Assembly: GCF_037975245.1 (NCBI RefSeq)
Contig: NC_092569.1
Span: forward strand, 10,091,001-10,155,000
Length of the DNA stretch: 64,000 bases
Direction of reading: 5' to 3'
Source of the DNA: Apostichopus japonicus
Taxonomy: Eukaryota; Echinodermata; Holothuroidea; Aspidochirotida; Stichopodidae
The notes beneath the pieces were generated by a model that worked only from the letters and a program-made list of their open reading frames with translations, was not told the origin of the DNA and made no database searches. A program made the translations under genes and the position numbers. Below, piece after piece: positions 11,318-25,087 of the stretch (the stretch's first letter is position 1; each line of letters opens with the position of its first letter).

Positions 11318-11606
11318 CTGTGAGATACAAACCATACATCGCTCTACTTTGCACAAAAAACCAAATCCCTGTAGTTGCAGTATTATTTATAGTGATTTAT
11401 CTGTTCATTGTATAAATCGAAAGTGCAAAGTAAACCGCATCAGATATTAACATTTGGCGATACGATACAATGACCATTGCTTGTACGGTAAAAGAAATAG
11501 TTGGTATTTCTCTCTATATGTCAAAGAGGAATATTATGCATTACACGTTCCGATATGAAAATAAAAGACATCACCATACTGGAAAATATGGTTCTGTGTA
11601 TCCTAC

Positions 11607-11666
11607 CAGGTGACGTAGTAGTTGGTAATTCAGTTGTACTTGGCTTTATTGTTTCTTCTGTCGTTC
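11607..11666 (-). CDS. 60-nt mucin-like stalk exon (copy 1)
   Basis: Bounded by ctcacag| and |gtagga; phase 1-1. It encodes TTEETIKPSTTELPTTTSP. It is the first stalk exon downstream of the exon split by the CACTA element. Confidence 0.78.
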
Positions 11667-12335
11667 CTGTGAGATACAAACAATACATTAACTGACTTTT
11701 CACAAAAACCAAATCCCTGTACTGGCAGTATTATGTATAGTGATTTGTCAATTAAATCCATATATATCGGAAGTGTCATTGAAACCAAATCAGATATTAA
11801 TATTTTGCATTACGATACATTGGTCATTAGGGTACGAAAGAATAGTTGGTATTTCTCTCTATTTGTCATGTTATAAAGTTTACTCGAATAAAGAGGAATA
11901 TTATGAAATACATTCTCCAATATAAATACAAAAGACATTACCATGTTCTTTTGATAAACAAACGCGTTTTCATTGCCTGAATTTGTAATTTGCTTGTTCT
12001 CTGCGAATGTAACAACATTTTGGCAAAACAATTTACATCTTCATGGTTGTATGATTATTAACAACGCAATAATACCAGCAACAAACAGAGAGTCAGAAGG
12101 TATGGGGTGTGTTCGAGTTTTTTTTAATTAAACAAATAGGTAGGCTTTAAGCAGTGGTGTATCCATATCATAACCAATTAGATGATTTAACTAGATTTCT
12201 CAGGAGCAATTCACATCGTTTATCTTTCACTAGATAGGAAGGATGTTTATGAACAATTTAATATTGCATAATTAATATGATTTCTTCTATTATCACATGA
12301 TATCAGTAGTGCGCTTGATATGCTACGGGACTCAC

Positions 12336-12338
12336 CTA
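12336..12338 (-). pseudogene. 3' tail and splice donor of the stalk exon split by the CACTA element
   Basis: On the minus strand the bases after the transposon are TAG|GTGAGT, a consensus donor. With the exon portion at 27666-27733 and one copy of the TA duplication, they form a 69-nt phase 1-1 exon. The donor itself is intact. Confidence 0.75.
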
Positions 12339-12420
12339 CACTGTAAAAACTAAAAGGGTTTATTTACCCCAAAATAGGGTAAATGTAAATCCCGCATGTG
12401 GACACAAAGTATGGGTATTT

Positions 12421-13120
12421 ATAACCACATTTAGATGTGCATTTACCCTTTATTGTGTCGCTATGCAGGATTTACATTTACCCACTATTTGGTTTCTTTT
12501 ACACAATTTAGGTGTGAATTTACCCATTATTGTGTTGCTATGCAGGATTTACATTTACCCACTATTTGGTTACTTTTACACAATTTATTTGTAAGTTTAC
12601 CCTTTATTGTGTTGCTATGCAGGATTTACATTTACCCACTATTTGGTTACTTTAACACAATTTAGGTGTGAATTTACCCATATTTGTGTTGCTATGCAGG
12701 ATTTACATTTACCCACTATTTGGTTACTTTAACACAATTTAGGTGTGAATTTACCCATATTTGTGTTGCTATGCAGGATTTACATTTACCCACTATTTGG
12801 TTACTTTAACACAATTTAGGTGTCGATTTACCCATATTTGTGTTGCTATGCAGGATTTACATTTACCCACTATTTGGTTACTTTAACACAACTTAGGTGT
12901 GAATTTGCCCATATTTGTGTTGCTATGCAGGATTTACATTTACCCACTATTTGGTTACTTTGACACAATTTAGGTGTGAATTTACCCATATTTGTGTTGC
13001 TATGCAGGATTTACATTTACCCACTATTTGGTTACTTTAACACAACTTAGGTGTCAATTTACCATTATTTGAGTTGCTAAGCAAGACTCACATTTACCCA
13101 CTATTTGGTTACTTTTAAAC
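12421..13120. repeat. 77-bp subterminal tandem array of the CACTA element
   Basis: ctatgcaggatttacattta recurs at 12461, 12538, 12615, 12692, 12769, 12846, 12923 and 13000 (period 77), with a degenerate ninth unit near 13076. Each unit holds tttacccactatttgg and a second ttaccca-type motif. The first CACTA terminus also contains tttacccc. En/Spm elements carry subterminal arrays bound by their accessory protein, and this array may do the same. No equally ordered array is seen at the right end, where gggtaaaattaccc-type motifs are scattered at about 27225-27480. Confidence 0.93.
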
Positions 13121-15312
13121 AATATAGGTGTAAATTTATGACTTAGTTGTGTTGATGTGTGGGATTATTCCATTAGATCTTTTGGTACTATTATGCTTAA
13201 GATGTACAACTACCTCTTTGATGCTGCTGCACATAATTTACAATTATATTAAAGGTATTCTGTATTGGCCCAAAATTATAGCATGCTATAATCGCTAGAT
13301 GTTTTCAAAGAATACTTTCCTGGAGGTCACTACCCTCCAATGGTTCACAGACATTCTACATTGAGCACACAAGATGACTGAATGTCTCAGTGAGAAAAAT
13401 TTCCTCAAGAGTGGTAATAAAAACAGTTCAGAATTTTAAGCAAAGATGACCATATTTGGCCAACACAGCATACCTTCATTGGGCTACATAACACAATGCA
13501 ATTTAATTGTGCAGATTCTTGAATTAATATAATGGGTAAGAATGTTAAATTAGGAGAAAACTAGAAACTTCAAACATGAATACTACACTGCATAAACGTG
13601 ATATGAATAATCAATGCAATAGCATGTTTATATCAATCTAGGAATATTCATGCATAATGTACAATATGGTGAAGCAACACTTAAAGTTGGTAACATATGT
13701 GTATACTAGTAAAACCTTGACTAAAAAATGTTACATTTACTAATGTATGATCACATTTTCTCAACAATTGGAAACTGCCACAACCCATTACTAGGCATGT
13801 CAGGTATTAAACCATGTAACAATTTTCATTTACATCGATGAATACATTTGTAAAATTAAGGTGTGCCAATCTTTTAACATTAACATAAATCTCTATTGAC
13901 CACAAATATTACTTTCAGGTTGTCTGTTATGATTATGCTGTATCACTGTCACCTTAAAAATCTGGTATCACTCAAAAAGTGCATTACTTTGGCATAACAT
14001 TGGTAAAAAAGACCATAACTCCCACTTTTATAAAATGGCTCAGCAAAAAATTGAGAAACTTGGAGAATATTGGGATAAACAATAATAACTTACTAATAAA
14101 AACAATTTGTATGTAAACAACTAACTTTGCAAATCAATGCAGGTACATCAACATGCTTTTGTTTATGATCAAACCCATCAGTTCTCACTGACCATGAATG
14201 TTGCATCAACACAATAAAGGTTTACATGATAAGACCTGTATGTTACTAAGTTGTAAATTAATAACTCTAAAACATACCTCAACTCTAATGTATGATTAAT
14301 TATACAGTTCTTAGTGCTTTAACATTTCATGTTGATTTATCTTGAATACAACAGTACACTCAAAAAGTTGCATTAGAGTGGTGCATGTTTATGTGCACCA
14401 CCCCCACCCCACCAACCAAATTTTGTTGTGACAGAACAAGCCACAATATATGGAACTTTCTTGTCACTGATCTAATTGTTCCAGCAATTGTCTCCATGAT
14501 TTTATTTATATGTGCATCAAGCATTACAAAGATTATCGATAACAACTTCCTGGTCTTGGTATAAATTGACAAAAACAAAATCAAATCGAGCAAAGATACG
14601 GTGATGCTTAAGTTTAGGCCTATGATTGTGAATGATCACCATTAACCATCTGTGTTGAGTGTAACCGAGGCTAACTGAGGAAGACTAGCATACAATTAGT
14701 CTACACTAAGCTTGCTTCAACTAGGCTGAACGTTAAACCTTAATCACTATACCCCTCTATGTTTATTGTAGACCCCACAATTTATCACAAAATATTACTG
14801 TACACAATTTGCTATTCTTAATGCTCATCAATCTTGGTTTGAATGTATAAAAAATTTACTGGCTTAGATAATTTGCTTAATATCAACTAATTGCTGTTTG
14901 GCCTTCTTATTACACCCAGTTCTAATTGTATTAACAGCTTATTATTGACTTTACTATATGACACCTTTTATAAAGTTGCATTAGTGTTCCAACTAAATTT
15001 TCGCCCCCAACTTTGCTCTTCGTCATAACAAGGCATGTCACAGCACTTCAAACTTGTAGTTGCCCCTGATCTCACTGTTTCACCAATATTGTAATGTTTA
15101 GTATTATATATCATTTAAGTGTACTAAGAATTACCCAAATTATCATTTTACACATTATTTGTCTTGTAAAATTGTGCTAACAAACTAAATCCCTGAAAAC
15201 AACACTATGCAAATCCAGCAAACAATCTGAAAAACATAACTAACAATAATTCTGGGTCAACAAATAACAGAAAAACAATAGAACTTGAAGAAAAGTCACA
15301 AAATGAAATAAA
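13121..15312. other. Internal non-coding part of the CACTA element
   Basis: AT-rich, between the subterminal array and the last exon of the accessory gene. It probably contains that gene's 3' UTR. No further exon recognised. Confidence 0.5.
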
Positions 15313-18300
15313 TCATGCTTGAAGTTTTGCAATTAATGAAATGATCTTTTGAGGCAATTTCCCCTTGTCTTTGCATTGCAGCAGAACATTTTGCAGAAAT
15401 GTCAGTGTTCCTTTTACTTTGCCGTTATACTGTATGTTGAAAACATAATATGTTGCCAGCAGGATTAGAACTGCCTCAGGGAAAGATGCTGCAGTACTGC
15501 ATTTTTCGTTTTCTGCAATGATTGTTATGTTTGATGGGTCCAGCGGATCCCCAGTGTATGTTATGACCGGTGTGCTGATTTCAACATCCGAGCTAACCTA
15601 TCAAACAATGAAATAAATAGGATGATTAATTCCTGATAACACATTTTCAAAGGTAATCCAGCTTCTTCAGAATCACATACACTAAACTTGCATTTGATAA
15701 TATTACTTGGGAGCTGATTTGAATAAGCATCATTTCTAGCTATAAATGAATATTGCGAATGTTTCTATAACTCAGGGTATATATAAACCAGAATGTCAAA
15801 TAACTTAGTGATTCCTTGCCATTATGAAGCAACATTAGATGGCATATTTTCCAACTTCCACCGTGCTGACCTGATATCACCAGAAGTGCCATTGGCCTTA
15901 GAGTATCGAATAATAGGTGCCTATATAAGAAGATTGAATTTGAAACCAACTATCATTTCTTCAGCGATCAACTTTATTAAGACTTGGCTCTAATTGAAGA
16001 CAAGTGAACTGTGACCTCCATACAAAACATTCGGGATTTGCTACTTACCAAATGCTACCTAAATTCAATTCATGATATGTGGTGGTAATTAAAGGGTTCA
16101 GGTTTTCATGTTTGTTGATCTCAAATGACCTCTGACCACAATCAAAAACAGGAAGAACCACCTACTCACCAAGGGTTACCTTGTGTTATCTTTTAATTCA
16201 AAGAAAAAATAGGGATCATCTGCTCACCAGGGCTATCTACATATTACTCTTGAAGTGCAAACCATCTTTCACTTCTTGAGGTATAGTGTTTACAAACCGA
16301 GGCCTCACACACACCCCGATCAGCATTGCATAGATTTCTTTGGCCTTAGAAGGGTTATCGACATATTACTCTTTACATCTTTTGCAAGTTTACAAATAAT
16401 ACACCAACTAATGAAAGGGTTATTAAAATGGGAAGCTTACATCATCATCACTGTTTATAAACAGAAAGTTGCGATCTTCTTTCAGGAAGCCAGGTAGTAT
16501 CCAGAGAGCTGCGGTCCATGTAGCATCTGTAGCAGAAATAAACACTGAAGTTATTGTCTTCATTCAGTGTAAATGAATGTAAAATGTAACACAACAGTAA
16601 AAAATTTCATGCTGATTTCCTGAAAATAACATAATGATTTAGTAAGTTGATGTAGTGTATCAATGCAGTTTTATCTCTGCACTCTTAAAAATAACTACAT
16701 TGAAGTGTTCCTTAATTAATGTTTTATTGCAGGATTCAGTAAACCATCTAATTCATCCAATGACGACACTGTTGCTACTTTGCCTCATATGGTCACAACT
16801 TGTCTCCTTGCTCAGATTATCCTGTATATATGAAACAGGATTGGCCACATTTTTCTTCATTATCTTGAAAGACCTTGGATTTTTTTTTAAGTTTTCAAAC
16901 ATCTGCCATCAGTTTAACTAATTTATATTTTAAGAAGCTGACAAAATGCTTGTCTCAATTGAAACTGTTAAGACATATCTCCTAGTCTACATAATAGTAA
17001 ACTTTTTTATTATTTTTGGTAATTAACTCAGCACTTTGAGATGTTAACTTACCCCTTTTGTCTTTTTCTGTCAATTGCTGAATAAAGTTGTTGTATTCAA
17101 CAAGGAATCGAAGAGTGCCCTTTGAGTGATTTGTGTTGTAGGTGATGATCTTTGCTGCAATGTCATCAAGATTTTTGTAGAACATCTCCGACACTGCATC
17201 CCAACTGATGATGGCTGAAAAATCTTCTATGATCTATGAATTAAGGTAATAAAAAGGATGATAATGACATTGTATTAATAAATAACTTTCAAACAGGAAC
17301 TTTCAGCCAAGTATTCGTGTTAGATCATTAAGTCAGTAAAAGAATCTTGTTTTGGCAGTTATTCATGATTTTCTTCAGTCAAACCTCTATTTTAGTAGAA
17401 ATTCTAAACATTCAAATACTCTTACATATCATCCATGGTATTTAGATTCACCTACTTTTTTGAAAATCCCTGTCAAAGCTAACAATGTGTTTCTTCCATG
17501 GTAAATAAAACAGCTATGATAAGCTCACTTGGCAGGTTAATTTGTGGCAAAATGCACTCATGACCCTTTTCCTTGAACTTTGTCTACCTCAAATGATTCT
17601 TGAACTAAAAAAGGTAGGAATCATCTACTAACCAAATGCAATCAACATTCTAAGGGATTTTTAAGAAGCCAGTAACTGACAATTTTAACACTTATTGCAC
17701 TGTGTTTCATGAATATCAGCTATGATTCAAGGAAGCTTCCCTTCCTGAGAAATCCTGAGAGCAAGCTATGCAGCATGAACACAAGTTCATTCACCCTTAC
17801 ATACACAAGCCTTAACATTGGCTTATGATTTCGTCAAACCAACAATTTCCAGTGTAGAACATTATAATCATAAGTCTTAATAATTAGGAATCATATGTTT
17901 GAAATTACCTGTTCTGCACAAAATAGAGTAGGAAATTTGCCTCTGATTTCTGCTATTGGTGGTTTCTCCTCAAGTACAAGTCTCCTTCTCTCTCCAAATG
18001 TCAGTGCCATTAATGACTTAATTTTGTTCTTGTCTTGTTTTTTCTTTGTTGATTCCTTTTGTAGTTCCTTAATGTGCAGTTTGATAGTCTCCTCTGTTTC
18101 ACCCTCAGGTAGAGTCCAATCAGCTCCGTCTTTTCGTTCTCCCTCGTCAGTTGTTGCATGTGTAGATGTCTTCCTCTTCTTCACAACTACATCCCTCGTC
18201 ATGTGTGTCCTCTCATTTCTGAACTTATCTTTGAGTGCATTTTTCAATGCATCCTACAAAACCAAGATACGAATGAATGAATGGAAGCTGCAGTATGATG

Positions 18301-21300
18301 AGATAATCTGATATCAATGTTACATATTCTGTTAAAATACCTTTCTTCAGTCTGGACTTGTAATTTAAAGAGCTATGAAATTGTGATGAACACTTGAACA
18401 CAAAGTATATTGTAATTTTGTTACAAGGTCTTAAAAACAGCTGAACAATTCAAATTAAACTTCAACACTATTGTTAGGTATAAAACTCGGCAACCTCACA
18501 ATGTAATTTATGCACATGTTTCATCATGTCACCTCACCCATTTTAAAGAGTAGACACCTTGATCTTACAAGCATGCACATCTGGACATTCATGTCAGATG
18601 CATGCACAATGTGTACTGGTTCATGCATCTTCTCAGGTAGGCCAGTAAATTATATGAATATGTATGTATACATATATGTCACAGGAGGGGGCTAATGTGC
18701 AAACATCTGCATGTATACAAGACCCCAGACTACAATATCCCCCCCTCCCCCACCCACCCTGTGCTGCAGCAGTTCAACCCTTGCATCCACCCAGTTAAGT
18801 TCCCTCAAACTGAAAAGTACTTTTACAAACCAACAGCAAAATTAATCTATAGTGGATGTAAGATTTTGCCCTTGAAATGGCAGGAGAAACAATCTAGTTT
18901 TGAATGCCCCATCATTTGATGTCTTTATTAAAAAGATCCAGCTGCACATAGTTCTTCACTAGCACCAGCTACTGGATATAAAAATGGCTTTTGACAATTA
19001 AGCAAATACAGTGAAAATAGTCTCCTGTCTACCTGAAAAGCACCAATTTGACTGATACCATTAGTAGTGGTAGTTTTGTACAAAGTAGTCGAAATTACAC
19101 AATCTAGTCAGGTGCTTTTTATATGTACATATACGCCCACCTTCTAGATAATAAATGAAGAGCTTAATCATATACTTACATAAGGCTCACAGAATGGTAA
19201 TTTGATTGCCAAGTTTGGAAAGGACTTTATGACTGCTTTAGCTGCTGTATTGTATTGATCTGTAGTAGGATACCTACAAAAAAGAATATCACTTTATAGT
19301 TGATTCACATACAGGGTTAGTGCCAGCTGTAAAATTTAGGAGGGGGGGGGCAATTACCCACTTAACCAACTCTTTTGGGGGGGTTTAGTATATTGGGGGA
19401 GCCTTTTTAAAATGTGGAGTGAAAGGAAAAGATGGTACTGTCTGGGGCTCCAAAAGCTCCAGTTTTTAACCTTCATATCAGCAGGACAGGGCTTGGTTGG
19501 GTGAGACTCATACAGGCCCAATGATCTCCCATAATAGAAATTTCTTATGTTACGGGATACTGCGGACCATCTCTATAGTGGTCTCTTGTATCATTCTTGA
19601 AGATATATTGTCTAAATTGTTTTGTTTTTACTATGTAATTCTTAATTCCTTGTTTTAGTCTGATGTTGATCTGGGATTGAAATAAACCTTACACACACAA
19701 ACACCAAAAATTACATTTTTAAAATAATATCAACAACTTATTTTGCAACTTAATAATAACAGTGAAAAGTTCACCCATTTACCCACTAACCATCAAGTCC
19801 TGCTTGTACTAAGTACCTTACCTAGCACCCCCATTCCCCCCAGACAGGCTGAGTCAGCTAAAAGGCTATGATTTTATATTTGAGGTCGCTGTCTGAGCTT
19901 GTTTGTTTTGGTAATGTGGATATCCCCATCTGAAGTTAAAATATCAACAGAACTTTAACAAAGTTGTAACCACATCATTCCAAGGTTCCACAATATTAAA
20001 ATCTGTAGGTTATTGACACATGACGTCTTTATATGCAAAAAATCAAATGCGAAAATACAGGCTTCCAAAGGTGTTATTGTTCCAGGTTAAATAACACCAC
20101 AATTTCAAAGATGGCATACTTACACATTGACATATTTCAAAGCTAGTAATTCTGAGATGTTGAAAAGTCAAGATTCCAAAGACTTGTGCATTATGCATGC
20201 GTATGACATTTGAAGGCAAAAATTTACACTGGTTTAGCATTAGTGATTGAAAAGACAAAATATTAATATTCAAATAGGGAAAGGTACTTACACAGTAAAC
20301 AAACACATTTTGTCAAATGTAGCTTGGATTACAGCAGATTTAATTCTGTTGCTGACAGGTCCCCCTTTTAATAGTTCTACCAAGATGTCTCTCCTAACAT
20401 CATCTTGATGCAGCTCAAACTTGTTTGGCCATGGCAAGAACTTTTCTTCTTCATGAAAACTATCAAGCATGCAAAAAGGTAAACAAAACTTTATTAGCAA
20501 AATGTATAGAATTAGCACTTTCAATAAAGTGACCCTAAACAAATTTTACATGAACAATACAGATTATACTTTGACACAGGTTGAACAGCTTGATTTTCAC
20601 TACTTCAGCTGTAAGTTGTTGAACATGCATGTCAGTACTTAGCAAAATGTGACTTCATATTAAATGGCCTCTTCAAATAAGGGGCTTTGTACTGAACTTC
20701 TTTAGGGAATGTGTGGGACTTACTGTTAACCAACCAAGTTCCACCAACCCCCCACCCCCATACCCTAATATATTGTAGTGATAGCTTAAAGAGAAAATGC
20801 AGTCACCCTGATTTGAATTAGTATACTGTAGTATAATATTTCTATTATGGCTCTTCCTACTCATGTGACAATGTTTTTGTTACTGAATTGTTGAATTCAT
20901 GCACCATAACTCTTAGATTTGTCTTTTATATGCAATATTTATGTTCTAAAATGCCATAAAATATAATTGTAAGGTCAGCACCAGAAATTTGCAAGGTTTA
21001 GCTGATATTGCAAATTAGTTTGGGGCAACTGCTTATTCCCTTAAATAAGCTCTTTTTTGCTTCTGTCAAGGTAGGATAATAATTCAAACATGAAATGTTA
21101 CATGTCTTACCTGTCTGAAACATCACTGGTACAAGGTACATCTCTTTCATTTCCAGCCAATATAATGGTGTCATCTGAACTTGAAGAGCTTGTAAATGAA
21201 CTGGCACTGAGGCATGCAACTGACAAAGGAAAGGAGTGTCCAAAATATGTATTATAAATTATTTTTCTAATTTGCAAAACCCCAGGATGTAAAGATTAAA

Positions 21301-24300
21301 TATGTGTTGCTCATAAGTACAAGAAACAAAATAACTGGATTTGCATTGCAATTTGCTACTTACTATTAAATCTTCAACTGCTAACCAATTTGATATTGAT
21401 TAGCACTTTCATTAGACAGTAATGCTTTTTGATTGATATTGCAAACTGTAAACTGTTACAATGAAAATTTGAAGTAGTATTCAACTTTGGCATACCAATT
21501 TGTCCCTTGCAGAATACCTTCAGACTGTGATAATTTCTTATCTTAAAGCTTCCCTGAAATTTCAAATATGAATACTATAGTGACTTCCTCCTGTCAAATA
21601 TCCCAAAACTTTCCACTACTGTAGGGGGAAAGCCATGAGGAGAGGTTATGACAATGTACATACATTCATACAAGAATGTTTTATGTGCATATATTATCCT
21701 TGGAACTACCCAAGTACCAATAAGTTCCAAATGGGGTTCACACATCATATTATGCCAATAAGGCTCCTTCATGAAATGGTAATAAACATGCTGCTGATAG
21801 GCAAATTTTTCTGGACAACAATCTTTTTGCAATCGTGTACAAGAAGCATTTATACTTACCTTCATCTCTTTCACCAATCACATTCAGTTTAACTGCTTTA
21901 TCTTCCATCTGCTCTTCTTCTATATCACCGTCAATGTCCACCCAGTCGTCAAAGTCTTTATCAAAGACCTGAAGCCGAAATTTCTTTATCCCAAATTGAG
22001 ATTTGATTTCTGGTTCTACATCACTTGCACTACATAAGAAAACCCTTTTTCTGGATCCATAAGTTACATGGTACCGTTTAAGTGCTTCACTGAAGACACA
22101 AATATATAGAAACTAAAAAGTTGTTTCTTCTAACCTTTGAAGTTCAAAGTAACAATGATAAGGAATGAGATGCTCTATTTTAAGTATTAATGTTTCTCTA
22201 AACAAAGTACTTAAGTGTTACCATTCTCTGATTTTGATTTGTGTAAATTGATAAGGGTAAATGACAAGCAAAATCTTCATAAGCAAATATGACCCATTTT
22301 TGTTGAAAACACAATACATAGCTATGGAAATGTTGACTGTAACCAATAGTGCGCAAAACCATCAAAACAAAATACACTTTACCACCTTTGATAAAGATTG
22401 CATCTATTTTGCCAAATTCATGCAACCTATTTTCTCTTGCCTCTAGAACCATGCAACAACCTTTTGCATACAATGAACTGTGTAATTCAACAAAAGCTAA
22501 TGTATGCACTTCTTCAATGCTTGGAAATTGACTTTTCAAAGCTCTCTGAATCCCATCACAAAACTGATGTAACTTTTGAATGTCCCCTCCTGAGTTGGAT
22601 GTCATTTTGTCATCCAAAAAATTCTGACCAGCTCCATAATAGCACATAAGTAATTGATGACGCCTTGCCAATGTCTTACACAAATTCCGCCTGTTTTTCT
22701 GCCTATTGGCAATTTCTTTGAAATATGCATGTTTAGCTTCAAACCTCATTGTCCAGCAGTGAACAAGAGGTCCATATTTCAATATTGAACGAGGGTAATG
22801 CAATAAGTAATGACTTTTGGGTTTAATTCTATCTTCAGGAAAGAGCTCTTTCAGAGCAACCAGAAATCCATGCACCAAATATTCCAAGTATGCAACCATT
22901 TCACATGGTATAGAGGGAGCAAATGTAATTTCACAAATATCCATAAGTGACAAAAATAGTTCCCAGTATTCATTCCCTCTGGAATTGAGCTTCCTATGAT
23001 TAAAGGCAATAATCTCATCAGGCACCATGTTTGAGATGCTGTTTGTTTGATTTTGAAACTTCCCAGGTTAGCAGTGGTATTGCAAGTTGGTTTGCTTTTC
23101 TGATCACTTTTTCCAAAGGGAAAAAGTTTCAAAGCACTGTTAAAAGATTCCAAAGTGAAAAAGCCATCCTGAATAAATGTTGTCACAACCTTCGTCATTA
23201 ATTCTGGAACAAGTCCTTCGAGCAAATCATGAGCTGGATCAGGTGGTAGACAACTGATTACATCAAAGTATTGCAAATCTGACAAAACAGATTTAGAAGC
23301 TACTCCATAAACATGCCTAAGACCTTGATTTTCCATAACTAACTGCACCTGATGTTTGTGACCAACACTTGTTCTTTCGATTAAACTGGATGAATCAAAA
23401 TGATCTTGAATGTCATTACTACTTGCCATGCAAAATCTACATATTCTACCAGCATGAAAATGTTGCTGAAAGCCTCCTAACTGATGTGCTGCCAAGTTAT
23501 CCATGGAAACCAAACTAATGCAACCCTTGAATGTAAACTCCTCCTGGTTTAAAGTTGTTATTGTCACCCCCTTACTTTCTAAGACTTTAACATCCTCAAG
23601 AAGCGGTTTGAGCACTTTCCCAAAGCCATACTGTTTTATTAATCTTGTACAGCAGAGGCAAACAAGCTGAATTGATGACAATTTTGACCGAAACTTTGGG
23701 GATAAATTTCCAAGAACAAAATAAAATGCAGCAACTTTGTAGCTGTTAGCTTTATTTCTAAGTGGGTTCACCACACCAAAATCATCATAATAAAAATGAA
23801 CTTGGAGTGCATGTGGCTCCAAAGAGAATAGGGGATGATTTTGAAATGCTTCACCATCACAGTAATCCTCATATCGCTTGTCCCCATGTCTAGAACGGGA
23901 CTTCAGAACTTCTGCTAAAATATCATCATGACTTAAAAGACTTTTTAGAGTATCAAGCAATGGTACATAAATGAATGTATCATCTTTCCCACAGGTGGAA
24001 CCTAGCACATGTTCAACTGGCTCAACTAAACCAAAATGCTCCTTATAAAAAGCTGTCTGTTTATAGTCTGAGGCCAACTTTTCAAAGATGTTATTTTTCT
24101 TTTCAAACTTTTCATCGATAAAGTTAAAGATATCAGGATTTTTAGCCACTGTGAAACCAGAAGCTGAAAGTTTTTCTTTGATCTCTGTGCTATCATCCCT
24201 TGAACTGTTATAGATGAGTTCAGATAGCTCTAATATTATGCTATTTGTAACAGTAAGTGGTAGTTTATGCTTCTCTTTCATGCCTAAGATGAAAAGAGCA

Positions 24301-25087
24301 AAGTCTCTTTCCGTGGATCTTTCACCGATTTCTCTGATGTGTGATCCATCACCCAGAGCAGCAGCATCGATAGCACTTATTCCAGTTGATTCTGCAAGAC
24401 TATTTTTATGCGAATTATGAGTCACATCATCAACTTCTAAACCAATGTTTTCCGTCACTAGACTTGTGCCTACTTCAGTATCCTCATGCCCACCAGAGTT
24501 ACTGTCATGCCTTATGTTAACATCGAACACTCTTTTATGAAATTTCCGCAGATGGGAATAAAACGTGCTGAACACCCGATATTTTCTTTCACAACCATCT
24601 ATTCCACATCTTATGGAGAAGTTGGGTTCAATACTATGTGAGAATCTTATGTGATGTAACAACTTTTTGAAAGTAATGGTCCTGAAAGTGTTACATATTG
24701 AACAACTTTGCATCTGCAAGGATGCCATAAGGCCTAATCTAACAAAACCTTGGCTAGGCTTTATTAGGATGGCTTGGCATAAGTACTGGACAAACCTCAC
24801 AGCATTAATGCACACTCAGTTTTAATAGTTCAGTCTTGGCCTGCGCTAGCTAGGCTTATAAACTTTGATACAATGGTAGGCCACAGTGTAGGCCCTGCAT
24901 TGTACTAGTGGCTGTTACTTGTAAGACATAGCCTAGGCTTAGTTATAAAGTCTTCTAATCTTATATAGGCGAATAAGTAGCAGAACAGTTAGGCTAGTAA
25001 AGCCTAGGCATAACAGTTATTTAATCTGTACTTTTATAAACCAAACAACTCTTTCAAGGGCTTAACGTCAACTTACACTTGTGACAT
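15313..25087 (-). CDS. SAMD3-like accessory protein of the CACTA element, nine exons, 502 residues
   Basis: The exons, in transcript order, are 25077-25087, 21860-22089, 21111-21219, 20292-20459, 19180-19273, 17909-18253, 17053-17233, 16441-16526 and 15313-15597. Every junction is gt-ag and all phases join without a stop (1509 nt). The start is the tiny exon ATG TCA CAA GT|gtaagt. Landmarks include a ubiquitin-fold-like N-terminus (FGIKKFRLQVFDKDFDDWVD), a Ser/Asp-rich linker, VYPTTDQYNTAAKAV, a lysine-rich segment with TFGERRRLVLEEKPPIAEI, and a C-terminal TFLQNVLLQC helix. These match the proteins usually annotated SAMD3-like in animal genomes, which I recall as often transposon-associated. 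Intron 1 contains the transposase ORF, so alternative processing of one pre-mRNA could give both proteins. Function is unknown; a TnpA-like DNA-binding role is inference. Confidence 0.8.
22198..24815 (-). CDS. CACTA/CMC-type transposase ORF, frameshifted
   Basis: The frame opens at 24815; a second ATG at 24728 (MASLQMQ) lies just before two C2H2-type fingers (CSICNTF...HHIRFSH and CGIDGCERKY...HLRKFH). Then come KDDTFIYVPLLDTL, DNLAAHQLGGF followed by CRFC, LPPDPAHDLLEGLVPE (candidate acidic catalytic residues, near codon 525 from 24815), RLLPLIIG, and KPKSHYLLHYPR with WTMRFEAKHAYFKE. The frame shifts by one base near 22973-22981 (before NEYWELF); conserved sequence continues in the other frame to a stop at 22198. 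The ORF has no obvious intron and lies wholly in intron 1 of the accessory gene. A few animal homologues are annotated only as uncharacterised C2H2 proteins. Confidence 0.82.

Noticed and set aside
12421-13120. CRISPR-like regular spacing
   Set aside because: The whole 77-bp unit repeats; there are no unique spacers, and the context is a eukaryotic transposon subterminal array.
17895-18311. 138-codon plus-strand open frame
   Set aside because: Antisense shadow of the accessory gene's largest exon, which has better motif and splice support.
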